This document shows, in pieces, positions 11,600 to 22,469 of a stretch of 64,000 nucleotides of DNA. Made by a program: the position numbers and the translations under genes. The notes beneath the pieces are model-generated. The model worked only from the letters and a program-made list of their open reading frames with translations, was not told the origin of the DNA and ran no database searches. The stretch lies in NCBI GenBank assembly GCA_034231615.1, contig CM067312.1, forward strand, positions 6,807,747 through 6,871,746, read 5' to 3'. Position 1 is the first letter of the stretch, and every line of letters begins with the position of its first letter. Source of the DNA: Meghimatium bilineatum. Taxonomy: Eukaryota; Mollusca; Gastropoda; Stylommatophora; Philomycidae.

Positions 11600-11985
11600 C
11601 TGAGGCTAGTGGCCAGAGAGATAAGCGGAAACTATAGACTGAAGCACGACGGCAACATCAACAGATTCAACAGAATCTAACAAGTCACGATATTTCGACT
11701 GAAAATAGGTGATTACCGTCTAAACGTTCACACAATCGAAATAGTAACTCTGTAACCTGCATCTGGGGTTTGGAGTTTGTATTTAAATTTGGAGTAGTAA
11801 AACAAACACCACAGCACATACTAATGATGTTCCCAGTTTCGCTGTTCACAGAACGACAGTGTGACCCACAGGAACATAACTGCAAAACAAACTGTTGGAA
11901 CTCACAACAGCCTAAAACAACCCGCTGCATACATGATCAATATCCGACTGGATGTACGAGTTGATCACAGAAGAAGAAATAGGAG
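11600..11985 (+). pseudogene. RNase H LINE 3' end, degraded
   Basis: Decayed copy of the C-terminal region (VTIFRLKIGDYRLNVH, then KQTPQHIL) and 3' end, closing with GATCACAGAAGAAGAAAT. Confidence 0.55.
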
Positions 11986-12036
11986 GAGTAAGTGACTGCA
12001 GGCAAACTAACATTTCATGATATTCTTCTGTTACAG

Positions 12037-12081
12037 TGGATACGCCGGATACCCCGGAGTGGAATTTATAAGTACAGAATG
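12037..12081 (+). CDS. Short exon of unrecognised upstream gene
   Basis: This is a 45-nt exon between the acceptor CTTCTGTTACAG and donor GTAAGT. It completes the split codon left at 7706 and encodes S-GYAGYPGVEFISTE-W/C. Its last bases and donor form the first unit of a 33-bp tandem repeat that carries four more donor-like copies downstream. Use of any later donor would add TGG TAA in frame, so only the first keeps the frame open. Confidence 0.45.
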
Positions 12082-12226
12082 GTAAGTGATTAATTAATTT
12101 ATATGTACAGAGTGGTAAAGGATTACTTAATTTATAAGTACAGAATGGTAAGTGATTACTTAATTTATAAGTACAGAGTGGTAAAGGATTACCTAATTTA
12201 TAAGTATAGAGTGGTAAGGGATTACT
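12062..12226 (+). repeat. 33-bp tandem repeat spanning a splice donor, 5 units
   Basis: GTACAGARTGG recurs at 12072, 12105, 12138, 12171 and 12204 (GTATAG in the last), an exact 33-bp period. Each unit has a donor-like GGTAAGT or GGTAAAG. The first donor is the one predicted for the exon at 12037-12081. Confidence 0.9.
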
Positions 12227-12327
12227 TAATTACTAGCAGCGCTTTTTTTGTCAAGGGATTCGCTGTGATATTTTTATTTTACTTTACCTGGAATTGTATG
12301 TTATTTAGGCTCCGCCTGTCAGTTTCT

Positions 12328-12471
12328 TCTCCGTCTTCTTCGTTCGCTCTAAAACTTCTGCAAATTATCAGGAAGCAGTCCGGAGAACAGAATGAATTGT
12401 GTCATGGTTTACAGCTTGGCTACGATATCTGCGTATTTCGACCTGACACATCCGACTTCAGTCATGGCTTT
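12328..12471 (-). mobile_element. SINE-A, partial
   Basis: 3' half of the family in reverse (CGTTCGCTCTAAAACTTCTG through GACACATCCGACTTCAG). Confidence 0.75.
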
Positions 12472-12647
12472 TTTTAATTTTTCTGACATTGAATCGTCCT
12501 GTTGGTCTGGATGTTTGACTTTGATTCCAAATCTTGTTGTGGTATGATACAACCCTCTATCATTCCACAGAAACTATCTTTACTAGAACTGTTCTATTTT
12601 GAGTCTGCAGCTAGTTTCTCAAAACTGGTCGCTCGTGCTCTAACGGA

Positions 12648-12755
12648 TTCTGAAAGGGGAACAAAGAATAGCGACACTTTTACCTTCTGAGCATTTCCTA
12701 TTAGGCTACTACGACGGTTTTGGAATAGAATCGGCTTTGCCATCCCATATTTATA
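12648..12755 (+). mobile_element. SINE-A, 5' part only
   Basis: Matches the first 110 bp of the family (GAAAGGGGAACAAAGAATAG onward), then breaks into an 18-bp repeat. Confidence 0.6.
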
Positions 12756-12845
12756 TAATGTTATGTTATGGTTTATATTTTGTTATGGTTTATATTTTGT
12801 TATGGTTTATATTTTGTTATAGTTTGTATTATGTTATAGTTTAGC
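12752..12845. repeat. 18-bp tandem repeat
   Basis: About five units of TTGTTATGGTTTATATTT. Confidence 0.85.
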
Positions 12846-13197
12846 GAGGACTTATGGTCGCATCAAGATTGTGACACAGACAAAAACTTCTTTGCTATTA
12901 AAATAAACATTTTGTACTTTTCAATAGAAAGCAGATCTACAGGATGTGCCTGAATAACATGTTTCATGCAACTATCGCAAACTACTGCATTAGCACCGAA
13001 GTTGGAATGCGACGACCCAAGTGGCACTGCCCTTTATTTCAATCCCGATTAATTATAAGCAATTGAGTTCGTGTATCCTTTTCTACAATAGGGAAGTTTC
13101 TCCCGAACTGTATTTCATATCCAGAAGACTCCAGCTGTCAATGGTGCGCAATGCTTTGAGAGCCCCCTTGTATTCATATGAGAGATTTCGGGGGTTT

Positions 13198-13310
13198 TGG
13201 TGGCTTTTCTACATTTCAACTACATGACGCTGATGATGGTGGCTTTTCTACATTTCAACTACATGACGCTAATGGTGGTGGCTTTTCTACATTTCAGCTA
13301 CTTGAAACTG
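13198..13310. repeat. 39-bp tandem repeat, 3 units
   Basis: TGGCTTTTCTACATTTCA recurs at 13201, 13240 and 13279; the intervening part is ACTACATGACGCTGATG-like. Confidence 0.85.
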
Positions 13311-13789
13311 ATGCCATGAGCCTCACTTCCCTGACAAGTAACCATTGCTGTCAAAGGTTTCCAAAGTATCCTATGTTGGGTCACATTCACAAGATTGAGT
13401 TGAGCTGACAGCCATGCATATCCCGCTATCTAAAAGAGCTCTCCGATTATGCAGGGCTAACATGTTTACCTGATTGTGCCGTCTCCGGGAATTGTCACGT
13501 CCTGCATAGCCACCCCTTACCACACTTTGTGCCATCTGTTGATAGATGACCACATGTACAAGCTGTCACAGCTGGAGCTCACCTGGTTTCCCCCAACGTA
13601 ATGCTGTTAGGTTTTTCAACTTCACAGATGAATTGGTGTGAATCTTCCATAAATAAAGTTAACCCATAGCATTTATTAATGCCGTAGGTGCGTGAGATGT
13701 TAGCGATCTTACGTTTCAGTGGTTCTGCTATATGCGAGCGGTAGTCTTCTCCATTCTCTCGCAGTCTTTACTTCCCGGATTGATCAGGT

Positions 13790-13960
13790 ACCCAATTAAG
13801 GCTGGGTCGACCTGGAAGCCATTACGATCTGAAAAACATTTCAGCCTCAACTGGGGAAAGAACCTAGGACCACTCATATGCGTAGCCAGTGAGCTAACAA
13901 CTGCGCTACGCGGTTCCCATAAGAGACACACTTCACTAGCTGGCATGTCATCTACTGGAA
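13790..13960 (-). mobile_element. tRNA-like SINE head
   Basis: Minus strand carries CGTAGCGCAGTTGTTAGC (A box region) and AGGTTCTTTCCCC (degraded B box), then a non-tRNA body towards 13790. Confidence 0.5.
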
Positions 13961-15636
13961 ATTTACTGCTGCATGATGATTGGTCTGGTAACGCCACTTG
14001 TAAGACCGTCGATGTTTCAGCATGTGCAGCACATGACTTAAAACGGGATGTCTATTCAACACTAATGAAAATCATGCAGTAGACTGTAAGCAGTTACAAT
14101 GGCAATGTTGTTGTAGAGGGCTCATGTAAAAGAAATAACAGGGGCCAAACAACCAGGACTAAATACAACTACAGTGTGGCCCACTGGTACATCTCTACAA
14201 ATAGAGTTGTAGGCAAAAGAAAAAGAACTATAAGCAGGAGAAAGTCTTCGTTGAGCAACTATCAAAGAGGATTTTGCTATTTGTCTCAACAGCATGCAAG
14301 AGCTATGCAAAGCAGCATGATATCATTCAAACTGAAGAGAAATGTGTCCTGTCATATGCTCCATATTCGGCGTTGACCGAACATACCATATATAATACTC
14401 GTATGTTTATTTTATCTTAAATAGACGCCATAAGATATTCTATCATATTATACATTGCCTGGCACAGGGTATTCCCGTAGCTTTATTGCATATCACGAAA
14501 ACTTCTATTCTCAGTGGTGTGCAATGCTGTGAGTAAAGGCCTCCTACTCGGAGCAGATGCGTTGAAAAAGATATTTTAAAGTTTATCGTTGTCTACCGGT
14601 AACCAATATTTTTATAATATATTATATAATCAATATATTTATTCTACTACATTGATAACTGATTTTGAAATAACAAATTCATGTTTCTGTGTTCAGACAT
14701 CAAGATCAAGGCTATTTCCCTCCATGCACATTTCATCAGTCATACTCCTCAAAAGTGTATCTTTTGAATATTGGACCCAGTGCCGCCTTATACGTGTGAT
14801 TCATCTTAACAATCTTCTGCGTGCTGCTAGTTAGCCACTATTGGATGAAACATTAATTAGAAAAGTTATGTTATTTATTTATGTCCATGATAATAGCCAT
14901 TTCAGTTTGAGCATATATTCAGGCGTAGATTCCGTACAAATAATGTGTTGGTTGGTATGTAGAAACAAAAGACACTTTCTGGGGTGAGTCATTGGCTCGG
15001 TTTCATCTTAGCTATATGCCTATCAGTCTTTTAAACATATGACAGATCGAAGTTCAGTTTAACCTTGACACCAATGCATGCCGAAGATACTCTGTTCAAG
15101 AAAGCGATGAATTCTAGATATTAAACGTATAACTGTTAGAATGTGTGGCTTTTTTTTTTTGGTTTTCTATTGGCGTTATCTTTTTTCCTATTTTGAAATC
15201 TTGAAAGTATGCAAACTTCCTTCCTAAGTGTCAAAATATGCGAATTAATTTTGTTCCATTTATAATTAGTGGCTGTCGATAAGTTACGTCCACAATTAGT
15301 CTGACAAAGTTTGACAGATGTTGATAATGAGGAGGGGAGGATTTAAAAAAAGTTGACGCTAATGAAACTTTTTTCTACGCCAATAAAAATTGATCCAAAT
15401 AGAAATTGTTTTTAAAAAATCTGAAAAATATGTCGGTTTTTTCGCATAGCCCCTGCACACACAAAAATTAAGGGGAAGGGTGATAATAATTTTGACATTT
15501 ATAAGCAAGGAAAGTCTCTGAATTCTTGACAAGTTGGCAAGGGGGAGGGAAATGGTCAAATATTGTCAACAAACTATTCACGTAATTTATGGACAGCACC
15601 TTAATCATTTTAAAATTGTCCAGAATCTTCTACTTC
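13961..15636. other. No gene recognised
   Basis: AT-rich sequence with short open frames and no convincing exon. The frame from 14694 to 14832 follows a fair acceptor (TTTCTGTGTTCAG) but its translation is not persuasive. Confidence 0.4.
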
Positions 15637-15639
15637 TTC

Positions 15640-15788
15640 TTCTTCTGCGTTCATTCTCAAACTCCAACTGGATCTAGCTGGTTCATGGTCCTGCTATATT
15701 TCTAGCAGGATGTTGTCCAGAAAATGGAAATGCGTTGTGTCGCCGTTTTATTTGCGCCAATGGCCCAACACATCCGTCTTCGGCGGGG
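15640..15788 (-). mobile_element. SINE-B copy
   Basis: Reverse full-length copy with the tail CTTCTTCTTCTGCGTTC on the left and ACACATCCGTCTTCGGCGG on the right. No clear target duplication. Confidence 0.8.
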
Positions 15789-15939
15789 AATATTGTACTA
15801 TTTACACGATTCATGTATTTCTTAAGGGAAAAAACATTTGCTCAGAAAATATTACCTAGTCTACAAGCACAGAGACAGATACTATTAACTTTTCCTTTTC
15901 CAGATGCTATTAAAGATAGTTTTAAATCAATAAATCAAT

Positions 15940-16345
15940 CGTGTCATACCAGGTGGCGTGAGCGATCGTCATGTTTCTCTACAACTCTTTGTCTCTTATT
16001 TTGTTAATAAACTCAGTTCGTGACATTCTCTCATGCCAAAGTAACAACCCATCCAGCAATTTCTATCTTTTGTCTTCAACTGTCTCTTCTCCCTTTTATC
16101 GTCCCGGTGATTTACTCAATGTTCAAGTTTCGCTCTTTTCGTCACATGACCTAAAAAAAAAAATTGTTTGCTTCGAATTTTTGCTATAATTTGTTTTTTT
16201 ACACGAGCATTTCTGAGGACTTCTGCACAATAGTTTACTTGGCTAACTATGAAATTTTTGCTGTAATGCGTCTTTTTACACCAGCTTTTCTGGTGACTTT
16301 TACATTAGTTTTCTTGACTATCAGTGGCATTTTCATATGGTTTTC
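15940..16345 (-). pseudogene. RTE-like LINE fragment, degraded
   Basis: Reverse strand aligns with the RTE-like element at 1880-2556 (ATACCAGGTGGCGTGAGCG corresponds to its 3' end) but with many changes and no long frame. Confidence 0.55.
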
Positions 16346-16361
16346 CACACATTCTTTATTA

Positions 16362-16515
16362 TTCTTCAGCAATCATTCGCAAACTCCAGTTAGATCTCTC
16401 TTGTAGCAGGACAATGATCCTACTAGATTTCCAGCAGGATGTATTCCAGAGAATGGAAATGCGTTGTGATGCCGTTTTATTTCCGCAAATGGCTTGACAC
16501 ATCCGTCTTTGACGG
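16362..16515 (-). mobile_element. SINE-B copy
   Basis: Reverse copy. A 9-bp direct repeat ACATTCTTT lies at 16349-16357 and 16520-16528. Confidence 0.75.
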
Positions 16516-16537
16516 ATATACATTCTTTCACAAATTT

Positions 16538-16815
16538 CTTCTTCTTCTGTGTTCGTTCTCAAACTCCTGCAGATTATAAGGATGTAGTCCGGATGACGGA
16601 ATGCGTTGTGTCATGGTTTACAGCACTGCTGCGATATCTGCGCCTTTCGGTCTGACACATTCTACTTCAGCATGGATTTGGGTCACTGACCCTATATGGG
16701 ATGGGACAGCCAACTCTATCCTATAACCTCCTTAGTCGCCTATTACGACATGCATGAAAGGTAAGCAGTGTTGCTATTCTATGCTCCCCTTTCCGGCCCC
16801 GGCAACATACGGGCG
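16538..16815 (-). mobile_element. SINE-A copy with 12-bp target duplication
   Basis: Full-length reverse copy, flanked by perfect TTTCACAAATTT at 16526-16537 and 16816-16827. It inserted right beside the SINE-B copy's own target duplication. Confidence 0.9.
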
Positions 16816-17019
16816 TTTCACAAATTTAACTTTGATACATATCATTCTGTTAAGAAGTGAATATACAAACTTATAGATTTGGAAATGCATGCAGATTCGT
16901 TATAACAAACGCTGTGATACACTTTGAAGTTTTTTATTTGATATACTGGAAAATACAGGAAGATTCGTTATAACAGAAGCTGTGATAAGTATACATTGGA
17001 GTTTTTTTTATTTTACTTT

Positions 17020-17350
17020 CTTCTTCGACATTCGTTTTCTAACTTCTGCAGATTAGTAGCATGTAGTCCAGAGAACATAATGTGTTGGATCATGGTTTAC
17101 AGCATGGCTACGATATCTATCTTATTCAGTCTGACACATCCGACTTCAGCATGGCATCTAGATCCCTTTCTTTCACCCTGTATGGAATGGGACAGCCAAA
17201 CTCCACCCAAAAGCCTCATCAGTCACTTCTTGCGAAAACTGTGAAAAGTAAACAGTATTGCCATTTTTTACTCCCTTCTCGAGCTCGGCAACGTAAGGGC
17301 TGGTTGCGATATTTGCATATTTTGGCCTGACACATCCGACTTCAGCATGG
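17020..17350 (-). mobile_element. SINE-A copy plus a second partial copy
   Basis: Reverse, diverged full-length copy to about 17293, followed by 55 bp matching the middle of the family again (GACACATCCGACTTCAGCAT). Confidence 0.7.
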
Positions 17351-17813
17351 TTAAAAATGCGATTATCTTCATATTTGCAACATTCTGCAGATATTATTTT
17401 TCAATGTGCAATATTTGGAAAATACTGGATATATGTTTCCTAGATTAGCTGCAGGATTAGGCCTATACATATATATCAGATGTGTGTTACATTACACCAT
17501 ATGATTTATTTTTATACGGGAAAAAAAATCGACTTTGTACAAACAAAAGTTCAATAAAATTCATGGATCAAAATATGTTTGTTTCACTTTGTTGTGTACT
17601 ATTGTTGTTGACGTCACTTGTTAGTGTGTTGTTGATCACAACGTTATATTTCAGATATATGCTTGGGAACTGACAGGCTAACACGATGATGATTACAGAG
17701 CCCAAAGGGAGTATGAGTTTGTCTCTTTTTTCTATGCCAGTCGGTGGAGTATTACTTTCTTGTCCAGTTTAGTGTTTCTCTGGCATTCTTTTTTTATGAG
17801 ATGTTTTTCACAT

Positions 17814-17956
17814 TTCTTTTTCGCTCTCAAACTCCCACAATATCTCTTTCATAACAGGACAATACTCCTACTAGATATCCAGTATATTGTAGTCTAGAGT
17901 ACGAAAATGCATTGTGTCGCTATTGTACTTCTCTCAATGGCCATAAACATTCGACC
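17814..17956 (-). mobile_element. SINE-B copy, diverged
   Basis: Reverse copy with many substitutions; the CTCTCAAACTCCCAC and CCTACTAGATATCCAG segments are recognisable. Confidence 0.6.
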
Positions 17957-18002
17957 TTGATTGTGTGTTTAAAAAAAAATATTATTTCCACTAGCTTTTA
18001 AC

Positions 18003-18615
18003 TCCAGTGGTCCGAGGTTCAAATCCCAGTTCAATTGATGTCTCAGGGTACATCAATGGATCGATATGGCATACTTAATGTGCTGAAAGACCTCGTTTGC
18101 TCAGAAGATTTCAAAAGTGGTCTCTTAGGACTGCGTATGAGGGGTGTTTACAATTCAAAACATCACGCAAACAGAAACATAATAGATACACACGCCCGTG
18201 TGTCGCCGGGGCCCGAAAGGGGAGCAAAGAATAGCAGCACTGTTTTCCTTCCATGCATGTCGTAAACGACGACTAAGGAGGTTATGGGACGGAGTTGGCT
18301 GTCCCATCCCATATAGGGTCAGTGACCCAAAGCCATGCTGAAGTCGCGTGTGTCATGCCGAAAGGCGCAGATATCGCAGCACTGCTGTAAACCATGACAC
18401 AGCGCATTCCGTTCTCTGGACTACATCCTGCTAATCTGCAGGAGTTTGAGAACGAACGCAAAAGAAGAAGAATAGATACACAAAAAGACAGATAGATCAA
18501 TATCGAACTGAAACTGTCAGCGCTATACTCTGAAGGATTTTTTGAGAGAGGATCGGAGTATCTATGGATTTGTCCGGTGTGCGTTGATGATAACTTGCAG
18601 TCATAAGCCATAACC
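18003..18615 (+). repeat. Old dispersed repeat, copy 2, tRNA-like start
   Basis: Begins with a B-box-like GAGGTTCAAATCCC, then aligns with the repeat at 8132-8925. It is interrupted only by SINE-A at 18193-18470. It lacks the MITE present in copy 1. Confidence 0.65.
18193..18470 (+). mobile_element. SINE-A copy with 12-bp target duplication
   Basis: Full-length copy flanked by AATAGATACACA at 18181-18192 and 18471-18482. It hit the same host repeat as the copy at 8315, about 20 bp away in alignment. Confidence 0.9.
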
Positions 18616-19160
18616 CATACTGTATGGACGTGACCTTTTATATGGTGTTAAGTACAGTAAATGCGAAATGTTAGTCACTATTTTTTTTAAAATTATGACA
18701 GATCGTCGCTACGGGAATTCTCACATTCCCGACTGGTGCTCTCGTGTCAAAGAATGTTTATTATTTTTTTTCCAGATCAGAGATGTTAGTTTAAAAAAAG
18801 TAATTATTTCATAACAGAGCTTAACACCTCTCTAAAAGGTCAAGTCCATTTACAAGAATCAGTGGACAGGTTTCTAAGGAACAAAAAGCTAACATAATTA
18901 AACGAAACGAAATTTCGATGAAGACACATATTACGACACAACCAATGCTCTACACTTTTAGTAATCAGAGCCCCCCCCCATCCCCCATCAGTCGATATAC
19001 GCGCTACACACTGAGTGGAGGGGGGGGGGGTTCAGTCAAATCGCAAATCGCTAGATCAGTATCTTAAGTCACATTTTTTAAAATCTCAGAAAAACTGAAA
19101 CTCAGTGCAATAACATATGAAATTAAAAAGTAGGACTGTTGTCACGTGATTTGTCCACAG

Positions 19161-19360
19161 ATTCTTGTATTAAACCATATATGTAGTATTGCTGTTACGA
19201 GGAGATCAGTGTTTGCTTTATTTTCGGCTCTCTGCAATCTTATTCCACTACCCGAACCTATGTTCCCTCTACAAATGTTTTTTAGTTATCGAGTCAAACA
19301 GCGTTTAAAGCAATCACTAAATCACATGTACAAATCATTAATCTGTTGGCACTTGAGGAG
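19161..19360 (+). CDS. Possible exon, doubtful
   Basis: A 200-nt segment follows the acceptor ATTTGTCCACAG and is open only in phase 0. It encodes SIAVTRRSVFALFSALCNLI and KQRLKQSLNHMYKSLICW-like sequence. The apparent donor GTAAAT lies at the edge of a dispersed repeat also present at 51174, so the 3' boundary may be a coincidence. Its phase does not chain directly with 12081 or 21507. Confidence 0.3.
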
Positions 19361-19425
19361 GTAAATCCAGGAATAGGTTAAAACAATTTTGCTAATAACT
19401 AAAGATACACATAATAACCTAGTTT
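19355..19425. repeat. Dispersed repeat edge shared with 51174
   Basis: GAGGTAAATCCAGGAATA followed by TTGCTAATAACTAAAGA matches 51176-51240 (GAGGTAAATCCAGGAATA, TTGCTAATCGCTGAAGA). Confidence 0.5.
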
Positions 19426-19511
19426 TAGGTACGCTATCCTAGCTTTGAGATTGGATAGCTATATTCAGTGCGCAGCGCTTCCTAAAAAGGCGCACAACTG
19501 AATAGCGTATT

Positions 19512-19672
19512 ATTTCCGCCGAAGACGGATGTGCCGGGCCATTGGCGCAAATAAAACGGCGACACAACGCATTTCCATTCTCTGGACTACATCGTGCTAG
19601 AAATCTAGTAGGACAATGATCTTGCTACAAGGGAGACCCAGCAGGAGTTTGAGAATGAACGATGAAGAAGAA
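19512..19672 (+). mobile_element. SINE-B copy with 12-bp target duplication
   Basis: Full-length copy starting at GCCGAAGACGGATG. Flanked by GAATAGCGTATT at 19500-19511 and 19673-19684. Confidence 0.9.
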
Positions 19673-19851
19673 GAATAGCGTATTGAAAATATTTACGTCA
19701 TCAGCTTCTTGAAGTCTGTAACAGGGCGGATGTTTACAAATACTATGTTTACATTTGTTCTCCTCTGAATAAAAAGTAGATAGTAATTCAACACTTACTT
19801 GTTGCTGCTCTATATACACATCATACAGCTATTAGTAGTCAACCGCCTGAG

Positions 19852-20033
19852 TATTGGTGGGGGGGCCGAAAGGGGAACACAGAATAGTCACACTGTTTAC
19901 TTTCCATGCATGTCGTAAGAGGCGACTAAGATTTTGAGTGGTGAAGTTGACTGTCAAATCCCATTTAAAATCAAAGTGACCCAAAAGTCATCCTGAAGTT
20001 GGATGTGTGATGCCGAAAGGCGCAGATACCGCA
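19852..20033 (+). mobile_element. SINE-A, 5' two thirds
   Basis: Follows the family from GGGGGCCGAAAGGGGAAC to GCCGAAAGGCGCAGATAC, then stops. Confidence 0.7.
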
Positions 20034-20075
20034 GTTAAACTTCGAAGAATGCTGAACATAAACTAAGCAGATTTT

Positions 20076-20233
20076 CTTCTTATTCAGCGTTCATTCTCAA
20101 ACTCCCAACGAATTTCTCTTGAAGGAGGACCATGGTCCTATTAGATTTCCAGCAGGATGTAGTCCAGAGAATGGAAATGCGTTGTGTCGCCGTTTAGTTG
20201 CGCCAATGGCCCGACTCATCCGTCTAGGGCGGA
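20076..20233 (-). mobile_element. SINE-B copy with 11-bp target duplication
   Basis: Reverse full-length copy flanked by AAGCAGATTTT at 20065-20075 and 20234-20244. Confidence 0.88.
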
Positions 20234-20699
20234 AAGCAGATTTTAAAACAAGTACTTCAATGCGGGAAGAAACATGGCAAGAATTTGTGTCAAATTTTAT
20301 AAGATGAAGACGTAGGAATTACATTGGCCTTGTAACTAGAATGGATAAAAACATATTTCCTAAACAAACCTTCGTGTGGTAAGTAGAGTTAAAATTAAAC
20401 TAGGTCGCCCAAACGAAACTCTACGAAGAACAATCAATAGAGAACGATCAATATTGGGCATCAGCAATACACAATAACTACATCAGCTTACAACAATGAG
20501 CTCAGCATAGAAAGAAATTACTACTGTTCTGTGTGTCACCTTTGACCCAAAGGGAACTATCTTATAGCTCTTATATTGTAGAAGATTGAGATATTCACTT
20601 TTTCAGGGTGTAGCCATCAACCCAGCATTTTTGGGCTGTAGTTATTTTCAAGACAATAAAAATATGTTCAGTAGTTTGTCACTGTTTTCTGAACGGTCC

Positions 20700-20785
20700 G
20701 GGTGCACAATTGTCTGTGGCGAGATTTGAACCCAGTACCTTGTTCGTTACACACGCTCTCTGTACCACGCAGCCACAAAGGAATA
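20700..20785 (-). mobile_element. tRNA-like sequence, probably SINE head
   Basis: The minus strand has GTGGCTGCGTGGTACAGAG (A box region) and CTGGGTTCAAATCTCG (B box), with partly pairing ends TTTGTGG and CCACAGA. It could be a decayed tRNA gene; no anticodon is assigned with confidence. Confidence 0.45.
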
Positions 20786-20887
20786 TCAATACACATAACG
20801 AGTAAAACTGTGCAAGGGTGGAGCGAAATCAATGCCGTTTTAAAACTCTTTTATTGTAGAATGTTATAGTCAAAGCTACTGGAGGAT

Positions 20888-21007
<120 letters not shown>

Positions 21008-21109
21008 CAGGTCGGCACCCCACCCCCTTACACAGAGTAGACACACAAAATCCCCATATTTTGTGTATTTCTTTGTAATTGCATACAGTCTATCTATCTA
21101 TACGATGTG

Positions 21110-21445
21110 GCCCTTGTTTGCCTTGCGGCGTCAGAGGTGGAAGAGTTCTCTGGAGATGGCCTTCTTGTGCGCTGTTTGTAAGCTTGTTCCTGCGGCTTTG
21201 ATTTCTGTGATCCATCTTTTACATGGTCTGCCTCTGGCTTTATAACAGTTATGTCTATGCGTCATGGCCATTTGTGGCATGCTATCTGTCGGTAGTCTGG
21301 AAGCGTGTGAAAACCACTTGATCTGTTGTCTTTTGATGTAAACAATCTCTTGCAAATACCTTGTAAACATTGCATACAGTAAAAAATATAAAATCGAGGA
21401 TGAAATGAGAACACAATATGATACATCTTTTTTAAAGTAATACAA
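21110..21445 (-). pseudogene. LINE reverse transcriptase C-terminal fragment
   Basis: The minus strand encodes IKRQQIKWFSHASRLPTDSM and [20 protein letters not shown], the G-R-P-x-x-R-W tail seen after LINE reverse transcriptases. Confidence 0.65.
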
Positions 21446-21506
21446 CGTTAAAAGTTCTTAAATTGAATTTTAAATTCTTATAAGATGCGCAATTTTTTTC
21501 CATCAG

Positions 21507-21721
21507 AAGTCTTGAAGTCTGCAACAGGGAATATGTTTCTGGAAGAAGTATCAAAACAGGTTCTCAAGTGCAGACACTTCCGTTTTTACAATAAAGTGGG
21601 TGCCATTCCGTTGAAGATTGCACACCTTTTTAAAAATAAACTGCTGGAAGTATGCAGTTTTACTGGAAGCAGCACTGTTTTAAGTAGGCATAATATAAAT
21701 ATATGTCCAGGCTTCAGCTAG
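21507..21721 (+). CDS. Possible terminal exon of unrecognised upstream gene
   Basis: The acceptor TTTTTTTCCATCAG is followed by an ORF that enters in phase 1 and ends at TAG. It encodes EVLKSATGNMFLEEVSKQVL, KCRHFRFYNKVGAIPLKIAH and LFKNKLLEVCSFTGSSTVLS. It has the composition of a real C-terminus and is followed 180 bp later by AATAAA. At least one exon between 12081 and here must be missing from my model, because phases do not match. Family not recognised. Confidence 0.45.
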
Positions 21722-21902
21722 TGTTTGAGTTTATCAAAATAATTGTAATATTTTTGCTTCTTTTCTACACATATTATTAACTGACAAATAGCGTCATTCT
21801 TTTAATGCCTCTGGATTTTATTCAGTGTTGCCTAAAGCTTCATTGCTCATATTGCCACTTTAGTTCACGCCCGAAGTGTTAAACATATTACGTATAATTC
21901 AG

Positions 21903-21908
21903 AATAAA
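21903..21908 (+). terminator. Poly(A) signal AATAAA
   Basis: Canonical AATAAA about 180 bp after the stop of the terminal-exon candidate at 21507-21721. It would end the upstream gene about 1.9 kb before the RRM1 start. Confidence 0.4.
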
Positions 21909-21994
21909 ATAATTTCAGTGTAGTATGTAACATATTTAAAAACATGAAGGTCATCCGCCTATTTTCTTGTGCAATTCCATCGTTTCTTAAGATT

Positions 21995-22155
21995 TTAGAG
22001 ACAGAGGGCGACAACGTGAGAAAATATTAGACAGTTTGACAACCTGGCACGGCAAGGAAACAACAACGACTTTGATACATAATACTGTGGGCAGAAAGCT
22101 GTGGAGAGCCATGACCGCCTACGCCAACAGGCATGGCACCTGATGATGATGAAAA
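21995..22155 (+). mobile_element. RTE-like LINE 3' end
   Basis: Matches the last 160 bp of the element at 1880-2556 (GACAGAGGGCGACAACGTG to GGCATGGCACC), ending TGATGATGATGA. Severely 5'-truncated. Confidence 0.85.
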
Positions 22156-22469
22156 TCGGGAGAATTTACCCGACTTTTGCCTAAATGTATAGTTTCTCAT
22201 GAAAGAAATCCCCAGATTAAGACACATTTGGCATAAATAACCCCAGCACTCCATACTATCAAAAACCAAGATCTGGTGGGGAAAAAAACCAGCTGTGGCA
22301 ACGCTGCTGCCTATATTTATATCGTTGATGCAATCTCCAACTCTGTTTTTATTGTGCCAAAATTCGAAATCCAAATGTATACGTGACTGAAACGTCGTTT
22401 TGTGTGTGTGCGTGTGTGTGTGGTAATATGACCAGATTAGGCAGCCAAACAATTGTATATTTTATCATT

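Noticed and set aside
12570-12640. Possible exon after ATCATTCCACAG encoding KLSLLELFYFESAASFSKL
   Set aside because: No usable donor before SINE-A begins at about 12648, and the phase does not match the exon at 12037.
15838-15958. Possible exon encoding KILPSLQAQRQILLTF and DAIKDSFKSINQS after TTTGCTCAG
   Set aside because: The composition is attractive, but the only donor lies inside the RTE-like LINE fragment that starts at about 15940, and its phase does not chain with neighbouring candidates.
20700-20785. Functional tRNA gene
   Set aside because: A and B boxes are present, but the acceptor stem has a mismatch and similar heads occur in several SINE-like repeats here.
22027-22452. Minus-strand 141-codon frame
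   Set aside because: Runs antisense through the RTE-like LINE 3' end and unrelated sequence; no conserved domain.
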